Source: Micromussa lordhowensis (lineage: Eukaryota > Cnidaria > Anthozoa > Scleractinia > Lobophylliidae). From it: a DNA stretch of 64,000 bases. Of the stretch, positions 44,372 through 56,800 are shown one piece after another. A program made the translations under genes and the position numbers. Location of the stretch: assembly GCA_964020085.1 (NCBI GenBank), contig OZ026605.1, positions 27,927,098 through 27,991,097 on the forward strand, in the 5' to 3' direction. The notes under the pieces are model-generated. The model saw only the letters and a program-made list of their open reading frames with translations. It did not search any database and was not told where the DNA came from. How positions within the stretch are numbered: position 1 is the first letter of the stretch; every line of letters begins with the position of its first letter.

Positions 44372-46654
44372 CCAAAGCTTATGCAAACCCGCGCACTCTA
44401 ACCTCACTGCGTGAAGCCTCGATCTTCTGAGTTCTGAGGCAGGACAGCTCAGACCTTGAGATGTTTATTTTAACTCACATGATACACATATAAAACTGCA
44501 ACTGGGAGGACTGACAGCTTTTGTGGCTCTTTCACAGTGACTCGCACACGTTTTTCTGTTGTTGTTATAAACTTATAAGTTCATCCTGAGCTGACGTTCT
44601 TCTTCTCAAGTTCGTTATCTGTGATAAATTCCATCCATCATGAGGCTTTTTTTGCAATACTACACTTTATTACTTATTACCAAAAACTTAAGTTAGTTAC
44701 ATCAATATCATTACTTACAAATTCCAAATTACAGCACCAGTCAACATTGGTTACAACACTAACAATATAACAACCTCTTTAACAGGAGTTAATACAAAAT
44801 AACAAAGATATTACTAATTATATTACCTGTAAGTAACTGAGATGAGCGAAAATAAATAGGGCCATGAAAATACTAAGCTAAAGCTGTTCAAATGAAAAGG
44901 AGAACCTAAATATTATTCAGTCAAATTGCCTTTTTAAACAAACATTCAAAGGAGAGAACAGGGAGTTAAAATGACTGGAGTGTTTTGTGCCACTTCTGTT
45001 GGAATGCGTTTTGTGTTCCCGTGATAATTGAAACATGCTTTTCTATTTTTAAATTGCATCAACTTGAAGAACGTCAGTCGTCAATCGCAAAAGATTGGTT
45101 AAATATAAAATATATTCAGTGAATAAAAATTTAAAAAAAAGCAAAACAAGCCAAAGAAAAGGGAAAACTGAATATATCTAAATAAAAACGCAAATTCACA
45201 TATCTTTCACCCGCGCATATCCCATGTATAAAGAAAAGAATTATGTTGATCTTATAACATTATGGCAGAGAAAAACGTTGGTTTTAGATGAAATGATGGG
45301 ATCATTTCAGGCTTTTTCAGGCCCGGTTTTCAGGCCAATGGTCTGAACATTTTTTACGCGGGAAAAACAGTAACTGAAGTTGGCATTGAACCAAACATTC
45401 CCTGCATAACTAACGGGGACCCGATGACACAAGGTGAATGTTCCAGGAATATTCCACGTGCGAGGTGACAGCCGTCCATTTCTCTTGTTTTTCAAAAGAG
45501 AACGCTTGACATCAGAGTACAAGACGAGCTTTTCGTCACGGACCAAAATGATCTGTGTTAGGTGGTCAGTAATTAAGGCGGGGGTAAACCCGAAAGCCGT
45601 ATTTTGGCTGGGTATTATGTTTTTAATGCAAATATCTCGTTTACGTTTCAAGCAATCAAGAATCTCTATGCTCATCTCACATAGCTATGTTTTGGGCTGT
45701 TTTGTAAATTTTTTGGTGATTTTTAGGTATATTTGGAGAGAAATAGTTTTTCTCAAAGGATTAGTAAAATTGATGGAAATAGGAAATTTTGAAGATTTGT
45801 TGTTGTTTTAAAATTAGAGTTTGAAATTAAAAATTGGTAGATACACTCCAAACAGTTGCCCAACAACCTGGGGTGCCATTGTGCGGTCGGGCAACTGTCT
45901 GGTGGTGTTCCATAACCCTTTTTTTCCCTTTCAACTTCTCTTACCAAAATTTCACTTAAATTCACCTTTACCCCCGCCTCAAAGCTTGAGGTAGCTAATG
46001 AAATGAAACGAAGTGGAATGTGCAACGGACTGAATAAAAAGAAAACGTGTAAAAGTGGCAGCAATGAATGGATGAATGAATGAAAACCTTAGATACTTTA
46101 GGACTTTTGATCATCAATTTAGACGTCAGCTTTGACCGAAAACTAGAAACGTTTGACTATTTTGTGACCAAATTTGGGCAGTTCAGTTGATTCGTACAAT
46201 GTTTACATTTGTTTCGAGAAATTACACTGTCACTAAAAAACCGGGGAATAACAATGGGGAAGACATTTTTTTACAAACATTGTTTTTGTTATTTAAATGT
46301 TCAAAACGTTAAACAAAAGAATTCTTTGTTTCACCAGCCAATAGTTCTCTGGTTGGCATATTAATAACAATAGGTGACGTCACTGATATCTTTGCTATAC
46401 TGGTAGTATGCAAAAGGTCAGACTCAATCCTCATGAACAGTGCGAGTCGGCATCTTCTCAACGCTCCTTATTTTTTCGTGTCTCGTATTTTTGTTATTTC
46501 CGGCCGTCGCAATGGCAGCGACAGTACTGTTATTTTTTTAACGTGATCTTTATCACTCGTTCGCTGCGCTCACTTGTGAGATATCGAGTTAACTGACGAG
46601 AAGATAAAATTCGTATCCACAAGCGGGCATGTAATGTTCTTTTCATTATATAAA

Positions 46655-46815
46655 TGACGCCTTTTATTTTCCGAAGATTTCCGAACACTTTCCGAACACT
46701 TTCCGAATATTCTGTCCAAAGGACAGACAAACGTTTCCGAATATTTTCCGAAAATGCTCGAAGATTTTCGAAGATAACCGAAGATATCCGAGGAAAATTC
46801 GATGATGTTTTCGAT
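46655..46815. repeat. Degenerate TCCGAA word array
   Basis: At least ten imperfect copies of TTCCGAA, CCGAAGAT and TCGAAGAT with 3-8-bp spacers surround a short perfect palindrome CTGTCCAAAGGACAG. A related cluster on the other strand (TTCGGAA) is at 61938-62015. Confidence 0.7.
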
Positions 46816-47817
46816 CACACAGCAACACATCTAAGCTCGATTGTTTTGTGGAAGTTGGACAACTTCTGAAATATTTTTTTCGATATTGATTCACCGCCTC
46901 CCTCCCCCCCCCTGGAAAAAAAAATTGCCCGTTTGTCCATGCCAGAAACACTTAAAATCTCTTTGCCGAGCTTATTCATATTTTGACGACTGATTTCCAA
47001 ATTTGTGTAGGGCAGTAAAACTACGAGAGTCAAATCAGTTCCACTCTTTCCTCTGGGTTTCTGGCCTACGAGTTTCACCCGTCTGCTCGAGTCGCACACG
47101 AAAAAAAGGCAGTCTAAGTGTGCAACTCGAGTAGACAGTTGTAATTCAGGCTACACAAGAGACTTCAGACATCTCTGAAAACAACGACAGCTTGGCCCCC
47201 GATGTTAAGCTAACAAGACGACAAAGAGATAAATTATTAATACATTAGGACTCTTTTTATTTCACAAACGATTTGTACACATAAATATTTTTGCACTTTA
47301 AAAGTGCCACGCAAGGAGAGACGACAACAGTACAACTTGGCGAAAAAAAATGATTAACGTCTATAATCTCGGATTCAAGCGAGAGAAACGTAGTGAATGA
47401 ATATAAAAATAGGTGTCTCAGTTTCTTCCAGATGTAGTACAGTACCAAACAAAGAATGAATTCTCGTGGAGTACAAGAAACTTTAGAGCAGAGAAGAGAA
47501 GTGAATTTATTTGGGACGTACGTGGAAATCACTGACACCCAAAACTATAAAACAAACAAAGAATTTGAAAGTATGGGGCAGTGAAACCTTTTGTTGTTCA
47601 GTTACATCATCAAAAACTTAGCACAATTCTTGTAAAAACTGCCGTTGACACGTATAAAGCAGAAAGTGTCTCTAACACCTACAAATGAACTCGACCGAGG
47701 GAAAAAAAGTTCACTCTCTATTGTCAATCGTAAACACGTTTCTAAGACTAAACAATAATGCGAGCACCAACGGTTAACACTTGTAAGTGGAAAGCACTCA
47801 AGAAAAAACACATGGAT

Positions 47818-50800
47818 TCACGCGCTTAATAACAAAGCAACTCCTGCGAGAGTCCACTTAGCCGGGGATTCCTTGGTCTTTAGGAAAAAATTCCACACGT
47901 ACGTGGGGCCTCGCTGTCTCGTCTTATACACTGGACAGTCGTAAACGTTCTTGGTTTCTTGTTTGTCGACTGGAATAGCGCGGATGAACATGACTGGCAT
48001 ACCAGGAGTGAGTTCCTTCAGTCTTGATTCTGCTATCATGCCGGTCTGTGTGTCCCACCTGGCTCCTTCCATGAACAGGCCGTGCACATAAGCACCTTCT
48101 CGCGGCGGACTGTTGAAGTCCTCTTTGTTTTTCTTCGTGACGTCAACCTGAGAAAATAAAAACTATACATAAGCCAGGGCTCGTGTTTATCAGGGTATAG
48201 GAGGCGAATTACCCCGAGATCTACTCTGTCTTCCCCTCCCTGATACGCACAATCCAGCTAGCGCTAGTTTGCGACAACAACTTCAGTAACCGAGTTTAGT
48301 TTTCAAGCATACAGGACAAATAATAAGGGTCACCAGCCGACAACAATTTATATAGCTTATTTACCAAGCGTGACTGAGGTCAAGATGGCTGGATATTGGT
48401 CAAGTTACTTTTTGGCGTGTTTATGGACCGAGACAAACTCGAGGTCCATAAACACGCCAAAAAATAACACGCTGTCACCTTGACCGAACAAGCTTGGTCA
48501 ATAAAGGATTTATTATATGGGTAACGAACAAATTTTTCTTGCGGGACACAGCGCGTAATCCCGAGCGGGCAGGATAGCGCCATCTTGCCCGCCTTGGATC
48601 CTAATTTGTTGTTTTTTCAAAACATTTTGCCTCAACCTCATCAGATTCTCTCCTTGAAAACCAAAAATTATCTGCCCATCTCAATGGGAATAGTATTGTA
48701 GGGGCTGAATATGTGGCGAATAGGATTGGAGGCTTAGTTTCTGATGTTTCGCCCTCCCTCACGAACCACAAAACAAGCCGGAAGCGACGAGAAGCGGTTG
48801 AATTCACAGGGTATTACCTGAAGTGCCATCTTGTCCAGAGGCCATTCGTTCTTCCTTGCCATAGACTGCTCAATAGCAGTAAGGAAAGACTGCGGATTGA
48901 AGAAACCAGAAAGCCAAACAACGTTTGGAAGACAAAAGTCTGACGTCCAACTCTCCAACTCTTTGATTCGCAGCAGCAAGTCCACAAACCATGCAGCCAG
49001 GCCTGACATGGATGGATAGGCACGGCGCGTCCAGGATTCTGGGACATCATCCAGGAAGAGAGAATTTCCTAGTTCCTCCATGTCAGCGGTGATGGTCAAT
49101 TCACCCTGCAAAGTACAGTTTGAGTTCGAGTGTTCATTTAGAGACGGGTCAAAACATGAGGAGCCTGACAAGAAAGCAGTGGTCTACAATCCCCCGCTGG
49201 AAAACAGATGGAGGCTGCACATTTTACCACAATACCATGCGAACCTAACACAGGCCATTAGGCACAAAGAAAACCTTTTTTTGCAGAAATCACGGTCCCT
49301 GTATTAACGACATTAAGTATACTGGATTTGAAGATGTTAGAAAATGTTCAGTACGTTTTCAAGAGCTAGACTCCGTCGAAATTCCTCTGAAGTACATAAG
49401 GGTTTACATGTAAGTGTTCACACGTGAAATACGGTAGCGGCACCCAATGAGATAGCCTGCTAAATAATCACAATTTTATCACGACTGATCAACTCACTTT
49501 GAGACCCAAATCCAGCTCTTTCAGCGACCGTTTGATCTCGCTTGTCAAGATGTTCATTCGTTCACACTCCTGGAAGGCCACCACAGTGTAAGGCGTACGA
49601 TCTTCTACACGAGCCATCATTTCCTGCACATTAAACTCGTCTGGCAACTTCTCCAAGATTTCATCCAAAACCTGTTTTACCTGTTTTCAAACAGAGGCAT
49701 ATTTAATTGTCAGTTTACATAGAAAAGGCTGATTCTTCTAGTACTAAAAGTTCTGATATTTCGAATCGAATTTCACACCAGTAATTGTAAGTAGCTGTGA
49801 AACTAAGCAATGTCATACAAGTAAATTTTGTTGTGTGACGAGAGTTACATCTGGAATAACGCAGACTAAAAGTTTATCCTTTATAGTTTCTATTCTGTTT
49901 TCAGTTCCCTAACAGCTTGCGTTTTTGTTATCTTACATTATCTTCCACTCTTAATAGATTACGCTATTATTTTTCCTTAAATTAACAATACAAACTCAAG
50001 CAGAAAGCCTATGAGAATACACCAACTGATCACCAGTTGTCTTACTAGCACAATTAAATTCTCCAAATAAGCAATATAAGAAAAGCAAGGAAACCGGTAA
50101 GGAGATTTTGTGTCTTAATTACCTTTTCTTCTCGAGTCTGTCCTCCGCCGCCTCCAGAACCCGCTTCTCTGGGCTGCATCTCGAGTACAGTCCTGAATAA
50201 GTTATCCGAGGTTGCTGTTAAGAAGCCGATCTCAGCATTAGGATGCAGACCGTACAGGTACGGGCTCTCCGGGGGTAGCGCTTCATCGATGTAAGCATGG
50301 TACGTCTTGTAGTCCGAGTTGGGAGGAATGGGGAATCCTGGAGCGAGGTTCATCTCGCCTTCAAGCTGTAAAAGGAATTAAGTGATGCGTGAGTTGATAA
50401 TTACAGCTGTAATTTAGGCAGTGACGAAAATTATGTTGTCCTAGATAAAACCGATTCAGAGACCTGATTTGGTTTGAAGCCCTAGCGGAAGGGTAACAGT
50501 TTTGTTGTAGAGAAAGAAACTTTACTCTGAAAGCGGTTTCTCTAGACAGACGTACAAACAGGTGCCAGCAGATTGCACCTGTTACATCCAGCGGGAGTAG
50601 CAATGCTACAACCCGCTTCATATAGTCGTACTTGAACGGTCTAACATGAAATTGAACAAAGGAAAAATATTTAAGTTCTTATATCAAACACCGATTTTGC
50701 GAATGATTCGCGAATCTGCTAGCTACACCGTTATCATTGAAAAATTTACCAATATCTACACGAGGTTGTATCTCACCATATCTGGTTTCATGTACTCCTC

Positions 50801-53800
50801 CAGGTAAGTTCGACACAGTCTTCTATCCCAGTCGTCTGTGATATGACCGCCATACATGATCTCACCGAACAAATACCGCAAATCAGTCCAGGGAACCTGA
50901 CACACAGCAAAACGAGTTAGCCCTGCAATCATAGCTCAAGCTTTGACACTCCCTTATTAGGGCCCTTATTAGGGCTATATAGGCACTATAGGTACGTGCG
51001 TATACAAAGGGTATGGCGTTTTAACCGTTTTGGTCAGAAATAGGGTATCGGTTTTGGCCATTTTGGTCTCAAATAGGGCATGGTTTTTGCACTCTTGACT
51101 GGAATTGGGTGGGTTTTTTCTTTTTATTTCTTTTTAGAAGAAGCTACTTTTTCCGTCATTATTTATCGACCATCAACAAAAACCCTTCACAATGCCGATC
51201 TGAACTAGGGAACTACTTGTAGCTAATAAAGCAGGTCTAACACAGGCTATTGATTAAGGGTCAGGTCTTAAATAGAGTATTAAATTTTTGGTCAGGTCAT
51301 AAATAGGGTAGAGCAAATCGCAGATTGCGTTATTAAATAGGGTAAGGGTTTTGGGAAGCGGGCCGCACACCACTCACTACCTGGGAATAACCCCCCACCC
51401 CAACCAGGTTGCCATCAAACTGCTCTAACGTCAACGCAAAGAAAATCCCTGATACTCTCAAACTGCAAGGCTCTTGTTGCATACTTACCTTAGCATTAGC
51501 CTCAAGGTAGTTGTAGAGTACATTAACACTGATGGTCAAGTCACCAGTGTTAAACGGATAGGACCTGTTCCATCCCTGAGGACCAAACTTACGGCGCTCA
51601 GCAACACATGCGTGGAAATAACACAGCGCAAACAGAATGCTCTTGAATTCATTCTCACGAGCGCACATCTCCAGTGTGTCCTGACAAGGGAAAAAATTTA
51701 ATAGGTAAAGTTGATTTATCATCTATTTCACTCTAAAACAAAGTAAACACAAGATTAAGGTACCGGCATACGGACGCAACGTATCTCGCTATGTCTAAAA
51801 GGCATTGTGTATGCAACCTTGAAATTGTTCCCGCAAATAAAATCATTACCCTCTGCTATTTACCTCCTTAATGAACTATGCTCAGGTATTTCGGCGTGAC
51901 CACTATTTGCAATTTGTAATATCGTGCACAATGGCCTCACGCAACAATCCGCAAATTGCCGCTCTCTGGCTGTCCAATCTCTATCTCTAGTTTTTTTTTC
52001 GACTATTCTCTGACAGGAAAAGTACTTTTGAGCAGATCTGCCATTTTTACGACGAAATTGCAAACACTAGAACTTGAATGATGTGCCGATTGTACCAGCC
52101 TGTGGCCAAGTTAGCTGAAAAGGTCGCGCGATGTTACGTGCAGTGTTCAAGCGTGCGTCCTACCTGGTTAAAGTTGTCCAAAGCCTGATGTAAATTGGCC
52201 TGCATGCCAGTGGGCGGTTCGTTAGTGATCTTGATGGATGACTCCAGAATTCCTTGAGGTATGATGTGAGCATCAGGCGAACCCGCCGGTTCAGCGGAGA
52301 TGTACACTCGATAATTCTCATGGCTTCCTTCACTGTAAGCCTCAAGTTTCTTCTCCAGAGTCGGCAGCCACTTCTTGACAAGATGGATATTCTACAACGC
52401 AAGCGCAATCGAAAAGAAATTTATTAGTTAAATCACATACCCAGCATTCTTGTGCTTCCCAGTCAGCGCCTGGGTTCCAGACGGCCAACCGTTGACTAGC
52501 GGTTGCGAGTAACAAAATTGGGGCTGAAATGTTTCAACGTTTACACAAAGGTTCAAAACCAATGATGGCGAAGCAATATAGGGTTTATCACAGATTTCAT
52601 CATCAAATTACCTGCAGAATGACCCAATGTCCTTCTTTAGCAGCCAAGTCCAAACTCTGTTCCGCAACAATTTCTTGACCCTGAAAATTACAATAACACG
52701 AACTTCAATTCACACTGGAATTTCATTTCCAAAATGAAGAAAAAAAAACAAACATCAAATTTTCTGGTCTCAGAGGAGTTCATTTTGTACTATCCAGGGT
52801 AGCAGAGATAATTTCACTCAGCATGGAGGACGTTCTTCTATCGTTCTATGGAGCGACTCTCTATAACTTTATACAGTGGAACCTCCAGTAAGCGACCACT
52901 AAACACATTTCAAGCTTAGGTGGTCGCTTACGAAAGCTTAAACCATATTGGGTCAAAATTTTTGCCTCATTAGCATATTGTAACTGCAGAAACTTACCCC
53001 CATGAACCAATGCCCATCTAAACCCATGTAATAACTTTTAGTAACCAAAAAAATATTAAGCTTTCCAAAGTAGTTATTCAGGGTATGATGGTTTGCTTCT
53101 GATAAACTCCATTTTCAGTCGATAAAGCGGGGTAAGTGGTACCGGTCGCTTACGAGAGGTGGTCGCTTACAAGAGGTTCCAAATATAGTGATTTGACTTG
53201 GAAACTTTTGGTTTTTTGGAAAACTGGTCGCTCACGAGAGGTGGTCGCAACCGGAGGTTCGACTGTATTCTCACCTGTCCAAGTGACACGTTATGGAAGT
53301 TCTTGTTGTCGAATGTGAAGCCGAGTTTCTTGCCCAGTGCCTCCACGTCCTTCAGTGGATCAACACCTGGGGACAAGATGAAGAAGATTGGAGTCCCCGG
53401 CCCGCTCTCCTCGTACGACTTTGCAAACTCCACTTGGCGATTTTCCACATATTTTGCACCCATCTTTTCTTCAACAAAGCCGCTGTGTAAGGCAAGAAGA
53501 CAGGCAATTATGATCAAGTTTTAGAAAGGCTCCAAACTAACGGTTTAACTGATATGAGTAATATTTTGTAACTCGAAAAATGTTTCTCAAACTCATTAAT
53601 AATTCATCACGTTAAAACAAAGGAAATCAAGACCGTGACGTTGTTTGCCGGGATATCTGATCTTAATAAGCATAAATTTATACGATTTTATTTCTTCGTT
53701 TTCTCCTTAATTTCGATTGAGAAGATATACCAAACACTCAAGACAGCGTTTAACCAAATTTCCAAACACCTCAAAGTTCGTCAAAAATACTCCACTGCGC

Positions 53801-56800
53801 GTGGTATTTTCAGCTCTCTTCTCGGTGTTTGGTTTAGTGGTCAAACACGGTCTTTCGTGTTTGATATATTTTGCTCCTACTAATCGATCACTAAATAAGT
53901 CAAGTGACCAAAAAAACATTGAGTCATTTAATAACAAATAAACAAGTATATTGTCTCGCGATTTGACGCAGTAAAATAACCAAAGCAAGCGTAGTTGAAA
54001 AACATATGCAGAATACAGATGCAAAGAACTATGTACTCCAAGTTTGAAGAACGAGCCAAAAATGAAATACTTTGTACATGAGAATGAGAAGGCGGTAATG
54101 GTAAAGGAGCTACGTCACGGTTTTGCGCATGTTTCAAGTTTAGCCTAAATGTTTCACTGAGTTCGTCGTTTGCAATCCGTATCAATCTTCTCCATACTTA
54201 ATCAATCTTGTTCACTTATGGTTTGATATTATCTCTTTGGTGTTTTTCTATCTTAGTAAACTGTTATTTTCAGGTTTCCTTAAATTGAAAGGTGATTTTG
54301 CAGGCGGCCAAGATAACTCTAAATACCGTGACTCAGCTAAGTTGCTTCAGAATAAAACAGCGTGTTTCATTTCGCTAACCTCACGGCATATGTCATTCTG
54401 TCAGGCCTCAGAGCCCTCATCATGCACAGTTTCTGTAAAGAGCTCTTGTTTTTCCATTCTTGAGGGAATTTCTCTTTCTCAGGACACTCACTCTCCACAA
54501 ACTTCTTCCATCTTTTGGCTGATCCTTCAATGTCACGATCCAGGTTACGGAATTCTTCCATGTTACTCAGTGCCTACGGGAAAAAAATACCCGAAAAAAA
54601 CATCTTAAAGGAGTGACGTCACGGTTTGCGCATGTTGAAAAGTTTAACCTAAGTTTTTCAAGTTCGCTTTTTTAATCCGTGTCAATCTTCTCCATCCTTA
54701 ACCATCCTTGTTCCTTTATGGTTTACTTTTGTCTCTTTGGTGTTTTTCTGTCTTAGTAAACTTTTATTTTCAGGTTTCCTTCAATTGATAACGTGGCCAA
54801 AATAATTCAAAATCCTGTAATTGAGCTCCTATAAGTGTCACACAGAAGTTCTCAACTCAAATCGTGCGACGCTACTTCACAGTATTTAAATATTTCGCAA
54901 CTAGAATGCGAGCGGTAACGCAAATATTGCACTTTACACGAACAAGTCTTTCCTGTATTTTTCGGTTTTCTTCCGGCGATGATCGTAATTGCCAAATTTT
55001 CCAGGAGTGAACTCACCTTAATTCCACCCCAACAGAGGTTGTTCAGGAAGTCTACAGGGCTCGTCACGTTCATGACTGCAGGAAAACGAAGAAGGAATTC
55101 CAGCTCATGCGGAACGATCTCTTTCTTCATGAGTAAAATCTGTATAGAGAAACGAAAGAAACTAGTTTGGAAAGATACTTTCTCAAACTCATTAATAATT
55201 CATCAAGTTAAACAAAGGAAATCATGACCGTGACGGTGGTTTGGATATCCGGTCTTAATTAGCATAGATTTTGACGATTTTACTTCTCCGTTTTCTCCTT
55301 AGTTTTTGTTTCGATTGAGAAGATATATCAAACACTCGAGTCAGTGTTTCATCGGCTATCCAAACACCTCGAATTTCGTCAAAAATACTCCGCTGCGCGT
55401 CGTATTTTCAACTCTCTTCTCGGTGTTTGGATATTCCGATGAAACACTGTCGCTCGTGTTTGATATATTACATAACGCTTCTCATGGTCTTTGTTTCTTG
55501 ACATAACACAATACAAGCAAAGACAGCCAAGGTGAATCTGATTAGCATTCTTTAAGTTCTGATCATCCGACTAAATTTCTACAAAGTTATAATAGGCTAT
55601 TTCCGAGTTACCTTGTGCCTCTGTTGCAAAACGATTCCTCGTGCAAAACGTTTCTTATGAATATTAACTTACTGATTATTTCGCACGAAGACTCGTTTTT
55701 ACACAGTGGTAAAGGGCAATTCGAAAAGTGGCCTTGGTTGTTCTTATGAAGGTGTGAAGGGAAACCAAGAATGAATTCTTGAACATGTTACCTGAAACGC
55801 TACTTGAGCAGTGAAGATCAGTTTATCCTTTTCGAACAATCCTCGCGTGGTGTAAATAAACACTGAAAACGTGATGCAGTCAATCAAGTTGTTTACTCGG
55901 AGTTTCACTTCTTCTGCAGGTTCAGCTTTGTCGATAGCCTTTTGAAACACCACATTGAATGCCTGACAAACAAAATCACAGATATGAAGATTTAATTTAT
56001 TCATTTATTTTTTCTGGATTAGAATTTAGGATGTGTAGATGTGCAGACAATATAACCTGCCGTCATATTCCTGCACAGAAACTACTTCACTTTATATTTG
56101 CCCCGCTTTGCCTTGTTGCACAGCGACAGACTGTTTTACAACTGACCTTAAGAGAAAACTGGTAGATCGGGTTGATCTTGTTCAGGTCATTCAAAATGAA
56201 GTAACAGAGTGATGATCGTGCAGCCGCTGGTCTGTACTGCTCGCGGGCTTCGTTGATCTTGACCTCTGTAGTTTTCCCCTCTGCGACTTTAACCTCGATC
56301 TCTGCAGCTGTTCGTTTTGTCGTCTCCAAGTTCTCCACAAGAGCGTAGTCACCCAAGAAGTTTCCACCGGCAGCAGACAGACGAGCCAGTAAGGAATCCT
56401 CGAGCTCTTTGATCTTGATGGTAAATTGGTTCATTTGTTGGGTCAGATTGGCCTACAAGCAAACACGGACAAAATACTTGAGTAAGAATCTTTAACGATT
56501 CATGCTCAATTAAAATCGACTTGTCTTCTTAGCAACAATTCAGGACAAAGACGTCAGTAAGCTACACGTTATTGAAACTTGAAGCTTCAGTTTTACACCG
56601 GAACGGCCACACTAAAATGGTCTACAAACTAACTTTCGTTCTCAAACACATAACATGTTTGTCCAATACCTTTGTCTCTTCGAGATCTGGCCTCTCTTTA
56701 CGAACAACGTCGGCCAACAACTGGTCTTCCAAGCCTTCACGTGTGACCGTAAAGTTGATTAGGGTGGTCTGGGCCTGCATCTCGGGTTTGTAATGTGGAT

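Larger units (their letters stand above)
43851..47817. other. Spacer between FOXK and the dynein gene
   Basis: No gene is recognised in this 4.0 kb. It holds a hairpin element (44217-44371) and a TCCGAA-type word array (46655-46815). A partly palindromic segment around 46860-47120 contains a C-rich tract. Overlapping open frames of about 122-125 codons on both strands at 45307-45811 have no recognisable similarity. Confidence 0.6.

Noticed and set aside
45307..45811. Overlapping open frames of 122-125 codons on both strands
   Set aside because: Neither shows a recognisable domain, and open frames on both strands over the same DNA argue against a real gene.
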